DNA of 64,000 nucleotides from Adineta vaga (taxonomy: Eukaryota > Rotifera): the NCBI GenBank assembly GCA_021613535.1, contig CP075494.1, positions 3,906,001-3,970,000 of the forward strand. The letters are read 5' to 3'. This document shows positions 24,361 through 36,221 of this stretch, piece by piece; the first letter of the stretch is position 1; the number at the start of each line of letters is the position of its first letter. A program made the translations under genes and the position numbers. The notes beneath the pieces were generated by a model, which made no database searches, was not told the origin of the DNA, and saw nothing but the letters and a program-made list of their open reading frames with translations.

Positions 24361-25356
24361 ATGGAAATTATTGATGAACTGAAGCAACGAAGAAAACCTA
24401 TTGTAACCCAAAAGTAAGTTTATGTTCGTTTTCTTCCGATTCCAATTTGTCACGATATAGTTCTGTTAGAATACGAATATACTGCATTGCAAAATGGTTC
24501 CACAGAGCTTTTCTTAAATCTCCAATATTCATAGGCATTCTGGTAACTATCGTTATTATAATGATAAATTTAATAAATTCAAAACCAAGTACATTTTTTA
24601 AGATCCAATAATTGCTTTGTCATGCAAAAAATGCAATTCTTATACCTTTAGAAATACAAGATTTTCCAAAGATTATTTATTATATGCGTCATTTTCAAGC
24701 TAAACACAATGTCGATCCAAAATACCTACAAGTATTAGATCCAGACTTGACAGAATATGGAATTCAACAAGGTTTAAATATGACATTCGACAATGAATTA
24801 GAATTAATTATATGTTCTCCATTATCACGTACAATTCAAACATATCTATCCTTATTTCATGATATCAAAAAACGTCAACTGATACCATTTATGTTAGATG
24901 CTGATTTGCAGGTAACTTAGTTCATTTTAAATATACTACGTGTAAATCAACATACTTCTGTAACAAGAGAGATGCTTAAACATTGTCCAAATATCTCTAC
25001 TTGTGGCTTAGTCCTCTAATCTTTTTTATTTCGATTTCTTACAGGAGGTTGGTGAAGTTCTCGCTGATACGGCTCGTTCAAAAACTCAATTGAAACAAAA
25101 ATTTCCTCAGCTAACATCAATTATCGATCGTGATTTAGCAGAAGATTTTAATGATAAAAATAATCCATTGTACAGTATTTCGTCTAACAATGTGAAGCAG
25201 CGTATCATCAGATTTCATCAACGTCTTTGGAGACAACGGAAAGAAAAACATATTTTGATTATAACACATGCCGGTTGGTTGATTAGAGCATTAAATCGAA
25301 AAGAACCCTCAAACGGAGAAATTGTAAAGAAAATTTATAAGAATGGCGTTGTGTAG
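24361..25356 (+). CDS. Histidine phosphatase (phosphoglycerate-mutase-like)
   Basis: Secure exons are 24652-24911 and 25045-25356. An upstream exon 24361-24413 (MEIIDELKQRRKPIV) is plausible, but the join between them is unresolved and a small exon may be missing. The chain has the family's fixed points: YYMRHFQAKHN (catalytic RH with the HN of the RHAQxxHN variant), DLTEYGIQQG, CSPLSRTIQT, DLQEV, and ITHAGWLIRAL with the second catalytic histidine. This spacing fits the small fungal- and animal-type branch-1 histidine phosphatases. The reaction is phosphate ester hydrolysis through a phospho-histidine; the substrate is unknown. It is probably cytosolic. Confidence 0.7.
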
Positions 25357-27034
25357 CTTGAAATAAATACATAGATGCGTAAGTAATTGTCAAAATGTAA
25401 ATTCTAAAGAAAAAAATCACATAGACAAAGATTTCAAATGAGCGAAACATTTGAAATAACCTAAATAATTCTGTGCAAATTGTGAAAATTAAAGACGCTG
25501 AACTTTGATTTTAACTTAATTAGGAAATAACATTTAATCAAAGCTCAACAATGAAGATGAACGTGTGAGTAATAAGATATCAACGAATCTTATTTTATCG
25601 CGTCCAGCCATTTCATTCGTTAAGACAATTTGCTCTTACTCTCTTACTGTTTGTATTCATTGTAAGAGTTAAACAATATTCCTCTGATCGCTGTCTGTCT
25701 GTCTGTCTATATTGACACATTCGCCTCTGAATATGTATATGTATATTTCCTTCGTCGCATTTCTTCTCTTCGATGCAATAAGTCATCTGCATAGCATTGC
25801 TTCATCAACAACAATCGATTCTGACAGTGCAAACATATTGAAACATTTTCACCTCCAATTGTTCAGAATATAAAAAAGATTAATTTTGAAGAACAAAGAT
25901 AACATTTCAATCCTTGAAATATGTTTTGACAATGCAGAGCTGCTCGCTAAAAACGCTCATCGAGAAGCCCAATGAATTCTACTTATGACATTTCAAGAAT
26001 TCACAGACGACTGCCGATAGCTTGATTTTGCCGTATTCGTGAAAGGGTATATTTCAATTTCGATAAATTCCTAGAATGGTTAGGTCGATGTTATGTGAAT
26101 ACAGAACAAGTACGATAAAGTTCTCTGCTATTTTTGACGCTATTGCATGCATGAAAAATGTAGTGATCTGAAAGAACACTGCACAAGAATTGATCAAAGA
26201 ACTTTAAAAAAACATTCTCACCATAGACGAATATCCTTGTCTGAATTATAATCTCGATATAACTATGTAGTCACTTGAGAATAGAGTTTCTGGAAATACG
26301 ACTGGTTCACCATCAATATGTTTTCTATTAAAGTTCTTTAACTCTTGAAGACAAGAGATAACCTCGTACATGTCATATTTACACGATAAAATCACGTTGT
26401 GTTTATTCTGCCAATATTATTGTTATTCCTGAAATATAAGATGCATCAACTGGTCAATCGTCGAGTGCTGGAAGTACGGTGATACCACGTGCTTTTCATA
26501 CTCTTATTTTACTTAATTTTGGCAAAGTTTTAACTACGGGCGGTGAAACTTAGGCCGTTAACTGACGATTGTTTTATTCGGTAAACAATAACTCATGTTT
26601 TTACTGAAGGATAAAAATTTACAATAAACTGAATAGCAAACGATTTTTCTGAAGGGTAGGTTAAATGTCAAAGCATTAAGCATAAGTCTTTCGACAGTCT
26701 TATGTTTAGAACAGTGACATGTATTTAAAAGAATATATAAGATATTATTCATAGAAATCATACTAATTGTATCATGGTAAATATCATTATTGAAATTCTT
26801 TATGTCATTCAACATTTGATAACCATCCAGCGTATTCGAATAAATAGTTTGTGTTTGAAAATCTCAAAAAAACAAAAAATGTCAATTTACACTCGCATCT
26901 TGCTTTGTTTTATGAAAAAAGTGAAAAAAAAGATTCTTTAAATAAGTTGTCAATGATATAAAAAACAGGATATTTTGATTATGTCCCATGAAATTTGAAT
27001 ATGACACTGTTGTCGTATTTATTGCACATTTAGC
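25357..27034. other. Intergenic, no supported gene
   Basis: The stretch is AT-rich with a short (CTGT)n tract near 25695-25716. The 85-codon open frame at 26558-26815 (-) lacks any recognisable feature. Confidence 0.4.
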
Positions 27035-27989
27035 TTAAGATAAAATTAATCGACGTACAGTAGGTAATGTATTTATACGCCGTACTATATTCAAAATCGA
27101 CCATAAACCATTTTGATCATCGATAAGACAAGAATGAGTTAAATATTCATATGGCATATAAAAGTAACCTCGATATCCCTAAAATATATGTTTTATTTAA
27201 TAAATGATGGATGAAAAAAAAACAAGACGTTTTTATTTTCTCTTACCCAACGATCACTCCATGAATTTCTACAAATAAAATATTGTCTTTTTCTATCATA
27301 TCCAACAATCATAATGCCATGTAAACCAGTTCTACCAATTAATGCATTGTCTAGGTCAGGAACTTCTAAATAACCACCATTACGTTGAATAGACTGTTCT
27401 GCACTTCGAATTATTCTAACACCAATAAGGACTGGCAATTGATTATGTAAACATGTTTCAATAGAATTAATATCGAGTGTCATATGAAGTGGAATAACAG
27501 TATAACGACTTGCTCGTTCATATGCTAGATCTGATGGCATTTTGTTAAGTAAATGTTTTTCATATGGCCAATATTTTTCCTCACAAACACCATATTTTCT
27601 TAAACTTAAAGTAATGTTTCTTGGATTAACTCCTATATCCTCAACTCCAAATGTACGTTGTTCAATTATTTGAGCATTATAATGAATAAATAAACGAGAT
27701 ACTTCAATATGACGACTCATCGATCGTTTGAATAAATAATTACAAAGAGCTGCAAATGCATGGGCACCACTAGAAAATCGAATAAATAATTATTACTAGT
27801 AGAATGAAGTCAATAAATATATACCAAGTGTTCATATCACCTTGCTCATTAATTGGTGACATCCATTGACGCAAATCTACAGTTTACCAAATGTTGTTTC
27901 GGAAGAGCTAATGGTCGCATGAGACGACTAACTACTCTTTTGGGTTCAGTTGAATGATCATTTTGAAATAGATTATTGTGAGAAAGCAT
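27035..27989 (-). CDS. Papain-family (C1) cysteine protease, cytosolic type
   Basis: Exons, 5' to 3': 27825-27989, 27247-27769 and 27035-27178. The start gives MLSHNNLFQND. VDLRQWMSPINEQGDMNTCGAHAFAA corresponds to the region around the active-site cysteine; its TGT codon is split TG|T by the first intron. The catalytic His lies in TGLHGIMIVGYD and the Asn in CRNSWSDRWG. The C-terminal exon gives GYRGYFYMPYEYL, typical of this subgroup. There is no signal peptide or long propeptide. In exon 1 the frame changes by +1 between QHLV and VDLRQW (about 27878-27886), and the spliced length (832) is one base over a multiple of three. It is therefore a recent pseudogene or contains a one-base error. 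Confidence 0.75.
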
Positions 27990-30251
27990 TTTACCTTCTA
28001 CCAAACACAAGATTTATTTCAAACGGAAATGGAGCATTTGAATAAAAAAATATTTCTATTATGCATAGTTTATATATAGTATAAACAGTGCTGACATTTA
28101 TGTCCAATTTCCGTTTCAATTATTCATTTTTACAAGAGTCGATAGATTTTCCAACTTGTTTGTATGCAAATTACTTAAAAAAAGGTAAGAGAAAAATTCA
28201 AATGAGGTGTGACAGTGTGATATTTTCAATTATATCACTTATCAGCGTATAACAAGTCATTTTCACATACACCTGATTTTTTCCAAGTTATAAGAATGAA
28301 ATATTTATTTATTTATTTATTTGAGAATGGTTGTGAATGTATTTTAAATCACAGCAAAAATTGAAAAAGATGTCTAACTTTAGAAATGAATATAGTTGAT
28401 TACGAAGTAGGATGAATGTAATGTTTCCAAATATATTATCTTTAACTTGTTCATATCAGCCGTTGTTAGAGCAAAAGAGTGCTGTTTATAAAATAAACAA
28501 AGAAAATATTTGTGACAATCTAGAACGATCATACCATACTCATTTTGCACTTTGATATTTGTCCTCTTATTGAACAGATCTTCACCCACGTAGTTCTCTT
28601 TCTCTTTTAATACTTCGATATTATCCTTAGGATTTAGAATACACTTGCTCTTTGCTCAAATGTTCTTGTTTCGGTGATAAGGACATTTTTCTGTCAGGTG
28701 TGATATTTTTTCTGTAACGTGATACTGAACATTTTGAGTGCTATGTATAGGACGAGGAATGTGCAGTAAATGATATCTTTTCTGGGTTGAAATGAAGTTA
28801 TATTCACCATCATCTTCCATCTTACGGATCCTAGTCCAGAAATCGTCACATTTGGCGACTCTGTCTATTCGATCTTCTTCTTCTGAACATGAAGTCAACT
28901 ATCACCTGCCTTACCCTGATCCTTAACCTCAATTATACATCGCCTCTTGTCTCAACATCATGAAGAAAAGCAATGATAAGAACCCTGTTCAAATTGTCAT
29001 GCAGTTTGTGATAATGGAAGGACAATAATACTTCTGATTGTGGGCAGTAGTATTGTAGATTGTCAGCGAACGTACTAAAGGGTGGCTATCTGTGGGTCGG
29101 CGGTGCGTAGTCCCAACGCATTTACCTCATAACATCTGTACGAACAACTCTGTTGGGTGGCAACTTACTCGGTTGCTCGACATTTCCTTCACTGTACTCA
29201 TTGTCTATTTCATTTAATTCAACATCATCAATACATCATTTGTTATAATCTTACAATTCACGGCAACTTTCAAATGTATGGACGCTGCTGTGATCTTTTT
29301 GCGACTTTTCGCCTCCTTAATGAACTGAGTGTAAGCAAATTCATTTATGAGTAAACGTAATAGAAATGTTTCCCTTCTGCTGTTCGGTGCCGGAGTGTGA
29401 CGAATCAGTGAAAAACGTCACCTACTTATATTTGTCCTTATTCTGTATTCTATCCTTATAATTCTTTTCTCTTTCGGAAGGGTATATAAGTGATTGTTTT
29501 GTCTGAGAACGATGCGATTTGTGATATGAAGAAATAAAGAAAAGCGTAGCTCCATCAGCGCTAGAGCCTCTTCTATCAAAAACCGTCACATTTTTGTTTC
29601 CAGAAGTAGGGATGCGTAGTTTCAGTTTACTGAATACTGGGAGCACCGTCGGTTGATCACTGAAACAGCGCATTCCTATCTGGAAGTGATATCCTTACAC
29701 TTGTAGAATATAACTAAAAACATCTAAGTACAATTTTTCGTATAATTTTTTTTAGATTCGCAGCTCTTTCTATTCGGCTGATACGTGCGTACAATAATCA
29801 AGTTTTATTTCTCTATATATTGCAACAAGAGAAGGTTCCCAGGATTTCTAGATAAACCCTACAGCAATGCAAAACATCGTACTACTCTAAAATAAATATC
29901 GAAGTTGAATAGTGCTGTGGGTAATATTATTATCTGAAGCGTCCAAGTTTATTCTTCGTGTTTGTTACTGTATTTCGTTGATAAACTCATTCTACTTTGT
30001 ACCATTCGAAAGTTTATATTAATTTTCTAGATTATATCATCTATGACTCATGAGCGTTTATGGTCAGTCATTATTTGTTGTAATCGAAATAGTTCAATTA
30101 CTTTTTTTTATTGTGTATAAACATATTGAGATCGATTCTAAAATGGTATTTTCTTTGAGAATTGTTGCTGGTATTAATATAAAAAATGAAAACTAGAGAG
30201 TTTTATTTCGTGTTTATGTTTTGACTAATGAGATTTTTAAGCGCCAAATGA
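27990..30251. other. Intergenic, no supported gene
   Basis: Open frames at 28380-28589, 28656-28898 and 29422-29673 (-) and 29157-29354 (+) have no domain I recognise. 28900-29680 looks somewhat more GC-rich than its surroundings and may be an old insertion or relic. A (TATT)n tract lies at about 28300-28322. Confidence 0.35.
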
Positions 30252-31772
30252 TTATTTTTTAGTCTGTGGTATGACTAAAGTTGGTAATGGTTTGATATCA
30301 GGTAAGATCATTTCTTGTCTAGCAGTTGGATTGTTTAGTATTGTTTGTTTTTTATAATAATCAAGGTAAAGATCTTCTTTTAATAATTGTGGATTAAGAC
30401 GAAGGAATTCTTCGAAATTGATCTCTTTGGGAGTTTGTGCAATTGCTAAATCTATCATTTGAATCCAGAAATAGATCATTGTAAAATGAAATGCTGGTTT
30501 GGATGATATTTGAGTATTTTCTAAGAAGTTTTTAATCCCATCGAACATTTTCTTCACCCCTGTTCGACGACCATCACGTGTCAAATAAAGCCATGTTATT
30601 CGAACATGAGTCTTATGTGACCAACTTGTCAATATACACGACTCAAATTGTTTCAGAAATTCATCATCATCATTATCTATTTCATCACCAGGTTGTTTAT
30701 CTGTTCGACTAATCGCTTTTGAAACAGGATTGTATGCTGTAGGTAAAATACTTGGTAACTGTTTCACATCCGCTAAAACAACAGAGATTTTTGCTTGAGA
30801 ACTAAATAATGTTTCTTTTTTGTAATATACCAATGGAAGTTCTGTTTCATTCAGTATTTGAGGATTCATCAATAAGAAACCAGGAAAATCATTTGTTGGA
30901 TTCTTAGTTGCTTCACGTGCATAATGAACAATTTGAATCCAGAAATAAGTCAATGTTTCATTCATATCATTGATATAAGTAGGAAGATGATCAAATACCG
31001 CTTTGATCATTTCTTTTCGATTATGTAGTTGTAAATAACTCCAGATTGTTCTTAATAATGATCGATGATCAAATTGTTCGGCAAGTAATTGATGTTTTTG
31101 AAGTTTCCCTATAAATTCTTCATCTGTATCGTCATCTTCTTGGGATAACCATTGTAAGGACTTATTTGTTTCACGATAATTATTAGCTATTTTCGTTGTC
31201 GTAACATCTGATGGCGTCTTGATATAACTCGATGGTGATCGAATCGCACGTAACATCCAATCTAAACCTTCGTATAGACCATCACCTCTAGTAGCTGAAC
31301 AAGGTTGTAAATACCATGGTCTATTTCGAATATCATTCAATCGCATTTGTTCGATGAGATCTTCTCGAAGTAAGCTATGTTCTAAATCAATTTTATTCAT
31401 GTAAATCAATAGAGGTATTTCACGAAGTTCATCTTCATCAAATAAACGCCATAGAGCATCAGTTGCTTCAGGTAATCGTTCTCTATCATTTGCATCAACA
31501 ATAAATATAAGTGCTTGTGTATTTTGAAAATAATGTCTCATTAGAGAACGAATTCGATCACGTCCTCCTATATCCCAAAATGTTAATGATGCTGATTTGT
31601 ATGTTACCGATTCGACATTAAAACCAATTGTAGGAATTGTTGAGACTACTTCACCTAATTTCAACCTGTAAAGAATTGTTGTTTTTCCCGATGCATCAAG
31701 TCCAAAAATTAGCGCTCGATATTCATATTTACCAAAGATTTTATTCAACATTGAACTTACATACGACGACAT
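30252..31772 (-). CDS. ARF-family GTPase with tandemly duplicated C-terminal module
   Basis: I place the start at 31772 ([14 protein letters not shown]), where ARF homology begins; an in-frame ATG at 31883 would add 37 unrelated residues containing an Asn run. The ARF domain shows GLDASGKTT (P-loop), PTIGFNVE (switch 1), [12 protein letters not shown] (switch 2), MNKIDL (G4) and [15 protein letters not shown] (G5). The catalytic Gln of GGQ is Arg here, and the N-terminus lacks the Gly2 used for myristoylation. ARF proteins end near residue 180; this one continues for about 320 residues as two related modules. Each module is marked by an acidic start, YFWIQ, NPQ-x-L and YYKKxT. The gene is intronless. 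The role is unknown; membrane recruitment with altered GTP hydrolysis is inferred. Confidence 0.82.
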   Translation of the reverse strand: MSSYVSSMLNKIFGKYEYRALIFGLDASGKTTILYRLKLGEVVSTIPTIGFNVESVTYKSASLTFWDIGGRDRIRSLMRHYFQNTQALIFIVDANDRERLPEATDALWRLFDEDELREIPLLIYMNKIDLEHSLLREDLIEQMRLNDIRNRPWYLQPCSATRGDGLYEGLDWMLRAIRSPSSYIKTPSDVTTTKIANNYRETNKSLQWLSQEDDDTDEEFIGKLQKHQLLAEQFDHRSLLRTIWSYLQLHNRKEMIKAVFDHLPTYINDMNETLTYFWIQIVHYAREATKNPTNDFPGFLLMNPQILNETELPLVYYKKETLFSSQAKISVVLADVKQLPSILPTAYNPVSKAISRTDKQPGDEIDNDDDEFLKQFESCILTSWSHKTHVRITWLYLTRDGRRTGVKKMFDGIKNFLENTQISSKPAFHFTMIYFWIQMIDLAIAQTPKEINFEEFLRLNPQLLKEDLYLDYYKKQTILNNPTARQEMILPDIKPLPTLVIPQTKK

Positions 31773-32348
31773 GTTTCTTTCTTTTCTGTTGTTGTTGTTG
31801 TTTTGAAACACATCTCCTATATACCTTTTTTTTTCATTCTGTTTTATGACACGTTGACAAAATGACTGTTCGTAAACATCCAATCATGTTACTTGATGAC
31901 TCAAAATCTATTCTATTTTTTCCTAACTACCATGACTTTCACCTTCACGAAATTGTAATTTCCTGAATCCATCACTAATTAAGTTCACATGTGTAGACAA
32001 CTTAACAACTACGTATATTCAAGTGATCAGAATATAAAAAGAATAACTATTTTGTTGAGAAGTGTGATGACTAGTACATTTCTTCACACATTTTTCTAAT
32101 AATAATGGTGAATGTGATAAGAGTTTGTTATTAAAAGAAGAATTCTATAAGATACATTTTTGGAACGATCATCATATACTTTATTTGTCACAGAACACAT
32201 AGATATCACTAACAACATTATCTTTGTTGAATGAGTCAGTTTGAATATGTCGATCTATATCAAGATAAAGTTGCCATGAAAGGATACTATAAAAACAACA
32301 TGTTATATTTATTTTGTTTCAGTTCTTACTGAAGAATATTTCTCCATA
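31773..32348. promoter_or_regulatory. Divergent promoter region
   Basis: This is the spacer between the ARF-like gene (-) and the Ly6-like gene (+). No other structure was recognised. Confidence 0.35.
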
Positions 32349-33225
32349 ATGAATATTTTATGCATAATTTTGTCTATAACTGTATTACATCTCGGTAAAA
32401 AAACATATTGGAATCTTCAGAAATAAGATAAATTGTATATTATAATTAATTTTAGGTGTATGCGAATGTAATAATATAACATCACTTATTTCAACTAGAG
32501 ATGGTGTCGGTGTTTGTTATTCCTGTACGAATTGTCCACAACCATTTAGTCCAGATCCATCGTATGTTACGCAAGTATATTCACCCACAGGCTGGTGTGC
32601 TGTAAGTTAAACTATAAATATGATTACAAAGAAAAATAGAGATTTTTTTCTATATAAATTATATCTAAAGAAACAATTGATTTAGATGTGGAGTCAAACA
32701 GACACAATTAATGCTATTTATACTCGAAATGCTGCTTCAGATGGAATGTGTTATACAAAAGGATGTTCTTGGCAAATATTAAATGGTTATAGAACATGGA
32801 TTTGTTGTTGTAATGGTAATCTATGCAATTGGGATCCTCCAAAAACTGTCTGTTATGATTGTCTTGGTTGTCCAAAACCATTCGATCCCAATGGTTCAGG
32901 AGTTTCAAAATCTGATTCAAGAACAGGGTGGTGTTATGTAAGTTGACGTATTATTGATAATTTTTTATTCGAATTTAATGTAAACAACCTAATCTATTTG
33001 TAGCGTAGAAGTAGTACAGATACATATGATGGATCTGCTGATCGGGGAGTTGCTCTACCAGGCCTTTGTATGTGGAATGAATGTTCATGGAAAATAATAA
33101 ACAGGAATAAACTTTGGGTTTGTTGTTGTAATGGAGATAAATGTAATACGGCTACTTCACTATCAAAATCTGTCATTAATGTATTGAGTGTTGCAATAAT
33201 TACTATCTTTATGTTTCGTAATTAA
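32349..33225 (+). CDS. Two-domain Ly6/three-finger-like surface protein
   Basis: Exons: 32349-32394, 32456-32601, 32686-32937 and 33004-33225, summing to 666 bases (221 aa). A signal peptide (MNILCIILSITVLHLG) precedes two cysteine-rich repeats. Each runs from CYSCTNCPQPF or CYDCLGCPKPF, through a WCY/WCA and a GxCxxxxCSW segment, to a closing CCCNG-x-x-CN typical of Ly6/uPAR/three-finger folds. The C-terminus is hydrophobic (VINVLSVAIITIFMFRN), consistent with GPI anchoring. Introns fall at equivalent places in both repeats, supporting exon duplication. It is probably an extracellular ligand-binding or modulatory protein; the partner is unknown. Confidence 0.8.
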
Positions 33226-33453
33226 GAAACAACAATGTCTTGAGCTACTTTTGTATTCTGAACGTTAATAAAATAAATAATGGCATGCTATTGCACTATG
33301 ATTGTGTAATGTTCTTTCATAACTTTAAAGAAATGACTATTCTTCGATATATAATATGCATTTGACTGCGTTGCAACTGAATCATTCAGTTGATTTTTCA
33401 ATGGAACGAATAAAACGATTAGGAAGTGACATCGTGTACAAAAATGTGTTAGT

Positions 33454-33831
33454 ACTTTTGAAGATTTTTCAAATGAAGTTATCTATGAAATATTTGAATT
33501 TCTCAATTTTCATGATGCATTTGAAAGTTTTTATGATCTTAATCAACGATTTCAAAATCTTTTTATTCATTTTAATCTTTCAATTAAAATCAATATTTCA
33601 CGTATATCAAAATTCGCGTTTCAACGTTATATGAAACATATTGTTATACCACATGCTAATCGAGTCCAAACATTTCGATTATCTAATCCATTCGCTACTG
33701 ATATCTGGCTACTGCTAGAGCCTATACTACCGAGTTTATCTCAACTTCAAACAGTTTGTTTAGATCATATTGAATCGGTTACTCGAATACGTCTTTGCCT
33801 TGCTAAACAAATGAAAATACAAAAATATTGA
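33454..33831 (+). pseudogene. Truncated F-box/LRR gene remnant
   Basis: This frame starts TFEDFSNEVIYEIFEFLNFHD, an F-box in the style of the other F-box genes here, and continues LNQRFQNLFIHF for about 125 residues to a stop. There is no in-frame ATG at the start, an upstream stop blocks the frame, and the usual 400 or more further residues are missing. It is best read as the 5' relic of a bdelloid F-box gene. Confidence 0.6.
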
Positions 33832-34494
33832 TTTTTATACTTATCATTTCTGATCACTGATATTCTTCCAAAATCTCATTTCTCTTTCTAAAAGATAATA
33901 TGAAAAGATCGTTTACTACTTTGAAAGAAAATTCCACAGAAAAGAAAGAAAAGAAAAACACATATATATGTATATGTGTACAAGACAGCGTCATAAACTA
34001 ACAACCGTTGACGCTATCAATTGGCCATGGGAAAAATCACCCTGCTCTTTTTCTTCTTTTTCTGACCAGAATAGAAAATTTAACGAGCACAAAAATGACA
34101 GTTTTCTACATACAGGGAAAAAGCTCTTTAGATTAAACACAGCGGGAAGTTTCCCATTCATATGAATCATGCAGTGCGGGCGTTTATTTATTTCATTTTC
34201 TCGATGACATGTTCTGAAAAAAAAACACAAGTAATATGGAATACTCTAATAAAACTGGGAAAACTCTTCAGATTAGAGATAGAAAGAGCAAGAATTTTCT
34301 CATCCCAAAAAAGGCATGAAGCAGCTATTTATCTGTTCCACCAGCGCTATCAGGGCTCCGCGTGGGATGGGATCAAAGAACCAATTCTTCTGTTCCAGGG
34401 ATTTTTCTAGCCGGAATACCACACAGATTCCAATATATAGACGTTTAATTATTCTTTGTATTTCTAACTACTTTATAGTTTTCTGGATTCTTGG
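33832..34494. other. Intergenic, no supported gene
   Basis: Nothing coding was recognised. A short sequence around CACACAGATTCC occurs both here (34421-34432) and again inside the neighbouring piggyBac copy (34557-34568), possibly by chance. Confidence 0.3.
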
Positions 34495-35370
34495 TTAACC
34501 CTTTGAGACCGGTTGGCCCCTTGAGAGGCCATAGTGATTCTTTGGTATTTCAAAACACACAGATTCCTATATGAGATTAGTTCTTGTTAAAGCATTTATC
34601 AGAAAGTTTTTGGTATAATTTGGGTTGTAATTAGGTTATTTCATTCAGATATCTAGTGATGTATAATAAATATAACAAAACTGCCTTTCAGAGGAAAAAC
34701 TCTATAAGCTAGAATTCTTGTCAGCGACGTTGCTCCCTATATAGGAACATGCTAGATGATGTTCTGTATGTGTATTCTTTTTACTTTTTTCTTTTTTCCT
34801 TTTCTTTCTACTGTCGTGGTATGACGTCATAGATATGCAGATTAGCTTCTCAGAATGCGTAAGGAAAACTATAAAATGATATAAAAAGTTTTTCTTCCAT
34901 CTGCTCGATGTGACCTTGTACAATGCCTTCATTTTATACAAATTGAAGAGCGGAAAAACAATGCACTTGTCAGATTTTCGATTGGAAGTGATTCGATCTA
35001 TTATAGAATCTGTTGGAAGTCAAAAAAACGATAAAAAGAGGAAGACCACCTTTAGAAAATCCAATGAGACTCACTGCTCGACACTTTCCTTCACTCATTC
35101 AAGATTATTCAACTGAACATACATCTGAAAGAAGAAGGAGAAGAAAGTGCCATGTGTGTTATAATACAACAACAGCTCCAAAGAAAGAAACTAAAACAAC
35201 TTATGAGTGTATTGAATGTAATGTTGGTCTATGTGTGGTACCTTGTTTTGAGCTATATCATACTTTGAAAAATTTCTGAACACACGTTTTCACAAAGTTC
35301 TTTTAAAAAATAGAAATGTTGATTGACTTATGATGAAAAACAGAAAAAAAACCCGGCCTCAAAGGGTTAA
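34495..35370 (+). mobile_element. Internally deleted piggyBac-type transposon
   Basis: TTAA (34495-34498) is followed by CCCTTTGAGACCGG. At the other end CCGGCCTCAAAGGG is followed by TTAA (35367-35370), so the terminal inverted repeats match at 13 of 14 positions and the target duplication is the piggyBac TTAA. Only the C-terminal part of the transposase remains inside, so the copy is non-autonomous. Confidence 0.88.
34910..35279 (+). pseudogene. piggyBac transposase C-terminal fragment
   Basis: NAFILYKLKSGKTMHLSDF lies in one frame from 34910. After a one-base shift at the A7 run near 35023-35029, RGRPPLENPMRLTARHF and the cysteine-rich end KCHVCYNTT, YECIECNVGLCVVPCFELYH continue to 35279. 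This is the terminal zinc-binding domain of piggyBac transposases. The catalytic DDD region is absent, so it cannot transpose itself. Confidence 0.85.
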
Positions 35371-36221
35371 GGCGATTTATTGTACGAACCACAGTAGATC
35401 GGCTTATTGTTTTTTAGTCGATTAGTTGATATAGTATATTATTCTTCTTCTCCATCTATTAGTCAACAGTTTAGTCAGGCAATTATTCTCCGTAACTAGC
35501 ATCATTTAGAGATAAGAAATGGTTTACCGAATTCGTCAGAATATGACGAATGCACAATTAAAATCATTTTTCGAAATTCAAGTCTATGTGAGAATGACAG
35601 TAAGATCAAAAGATAATAATTAACAGCTGAAAGTTTTTTTATACACTCATGTATGACTCAGTGTCAAAAGATCACCGATATGTGCACTGTTATATGAAGA
35701 TGTATTTTAATTATTGCATTGTTTAATATAAATTTATTCGTGGGACAGTCTCGATTAGTAAGAGACACTTTCAAATAGCTTGTTGGACACACAATAAATA
35801 GTTATCTTGGGAACGTGAATATGCTATGGTTAATTAACACCCATACCCTCAAGATGCGTCACATTTAAGTTTAGTAATGAAGTTCAATGTCCCGAAACAT
35901 TTGTTATCACAAACAGCACATAATTATCTGCCATGCTGTTAAATTTTAGTTTTAATTCCTTGCAGTTTTCTGTCAACAACAGTTTATATATTGAAGGTAA
36001 AATGAGAATCTTTTGAGACTTGCTCTATTTAAAATAAAATGCAGAAAACTAAGTATTATAACGTCGTTTAAATGACATTGTTTTCTGCACGCGTATATAA
36101 TTCAACAAATTATTTTATTCGCAGAGATTAAACTTTATATCGATTTATTAATTTTCATATAATGTACGTAAAGTGTATATCAGGTAGGAAAAGAAAAGAA
36201 GATGGATATTTGAATAGATTA
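35371..36221. other. Intergenic region with one telomere-like arm
   Basis: No gene was recognised. AACACCCATACCCTCAAGA at 35836-35854 is a single C-rich arm of the hairpin family. Confidence 0.4.

Noticed and set aside
26558-26815. 85-codon open frame (-)
   Set aside because: No signal peptide, domain or splice evidence; expected by chance in AT-rich DNA of this length.
28380-29673. Small open frames at 28380, 28656 and 29422 (-) and 29157 (+)
   Set aside because: No domain, splice structure or start context supports them; the region may be relic sequence.
31773-31883. Upstream ATG extending the ARF-like protein by 37 residues
   Set aside because: The extension includes a low-complexity Asn run and falls outside ARF homology; the ATG at 31772 fits the family start better.
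33356-33634. 92-codon frame beginning MHLTALQLNH
   Set aside because: It overlaps the F-box remnant in another frame; the remnant frame carries the recognisable F-box.
15195-35029. Programmed +1 frameshifting as an established mechanism in this genome
   Set aside because: Single-base errors and pseudogenisation explain each case; homopolymers lie at two sites and one break has the opposite sign. Kept only as a testable pattern.
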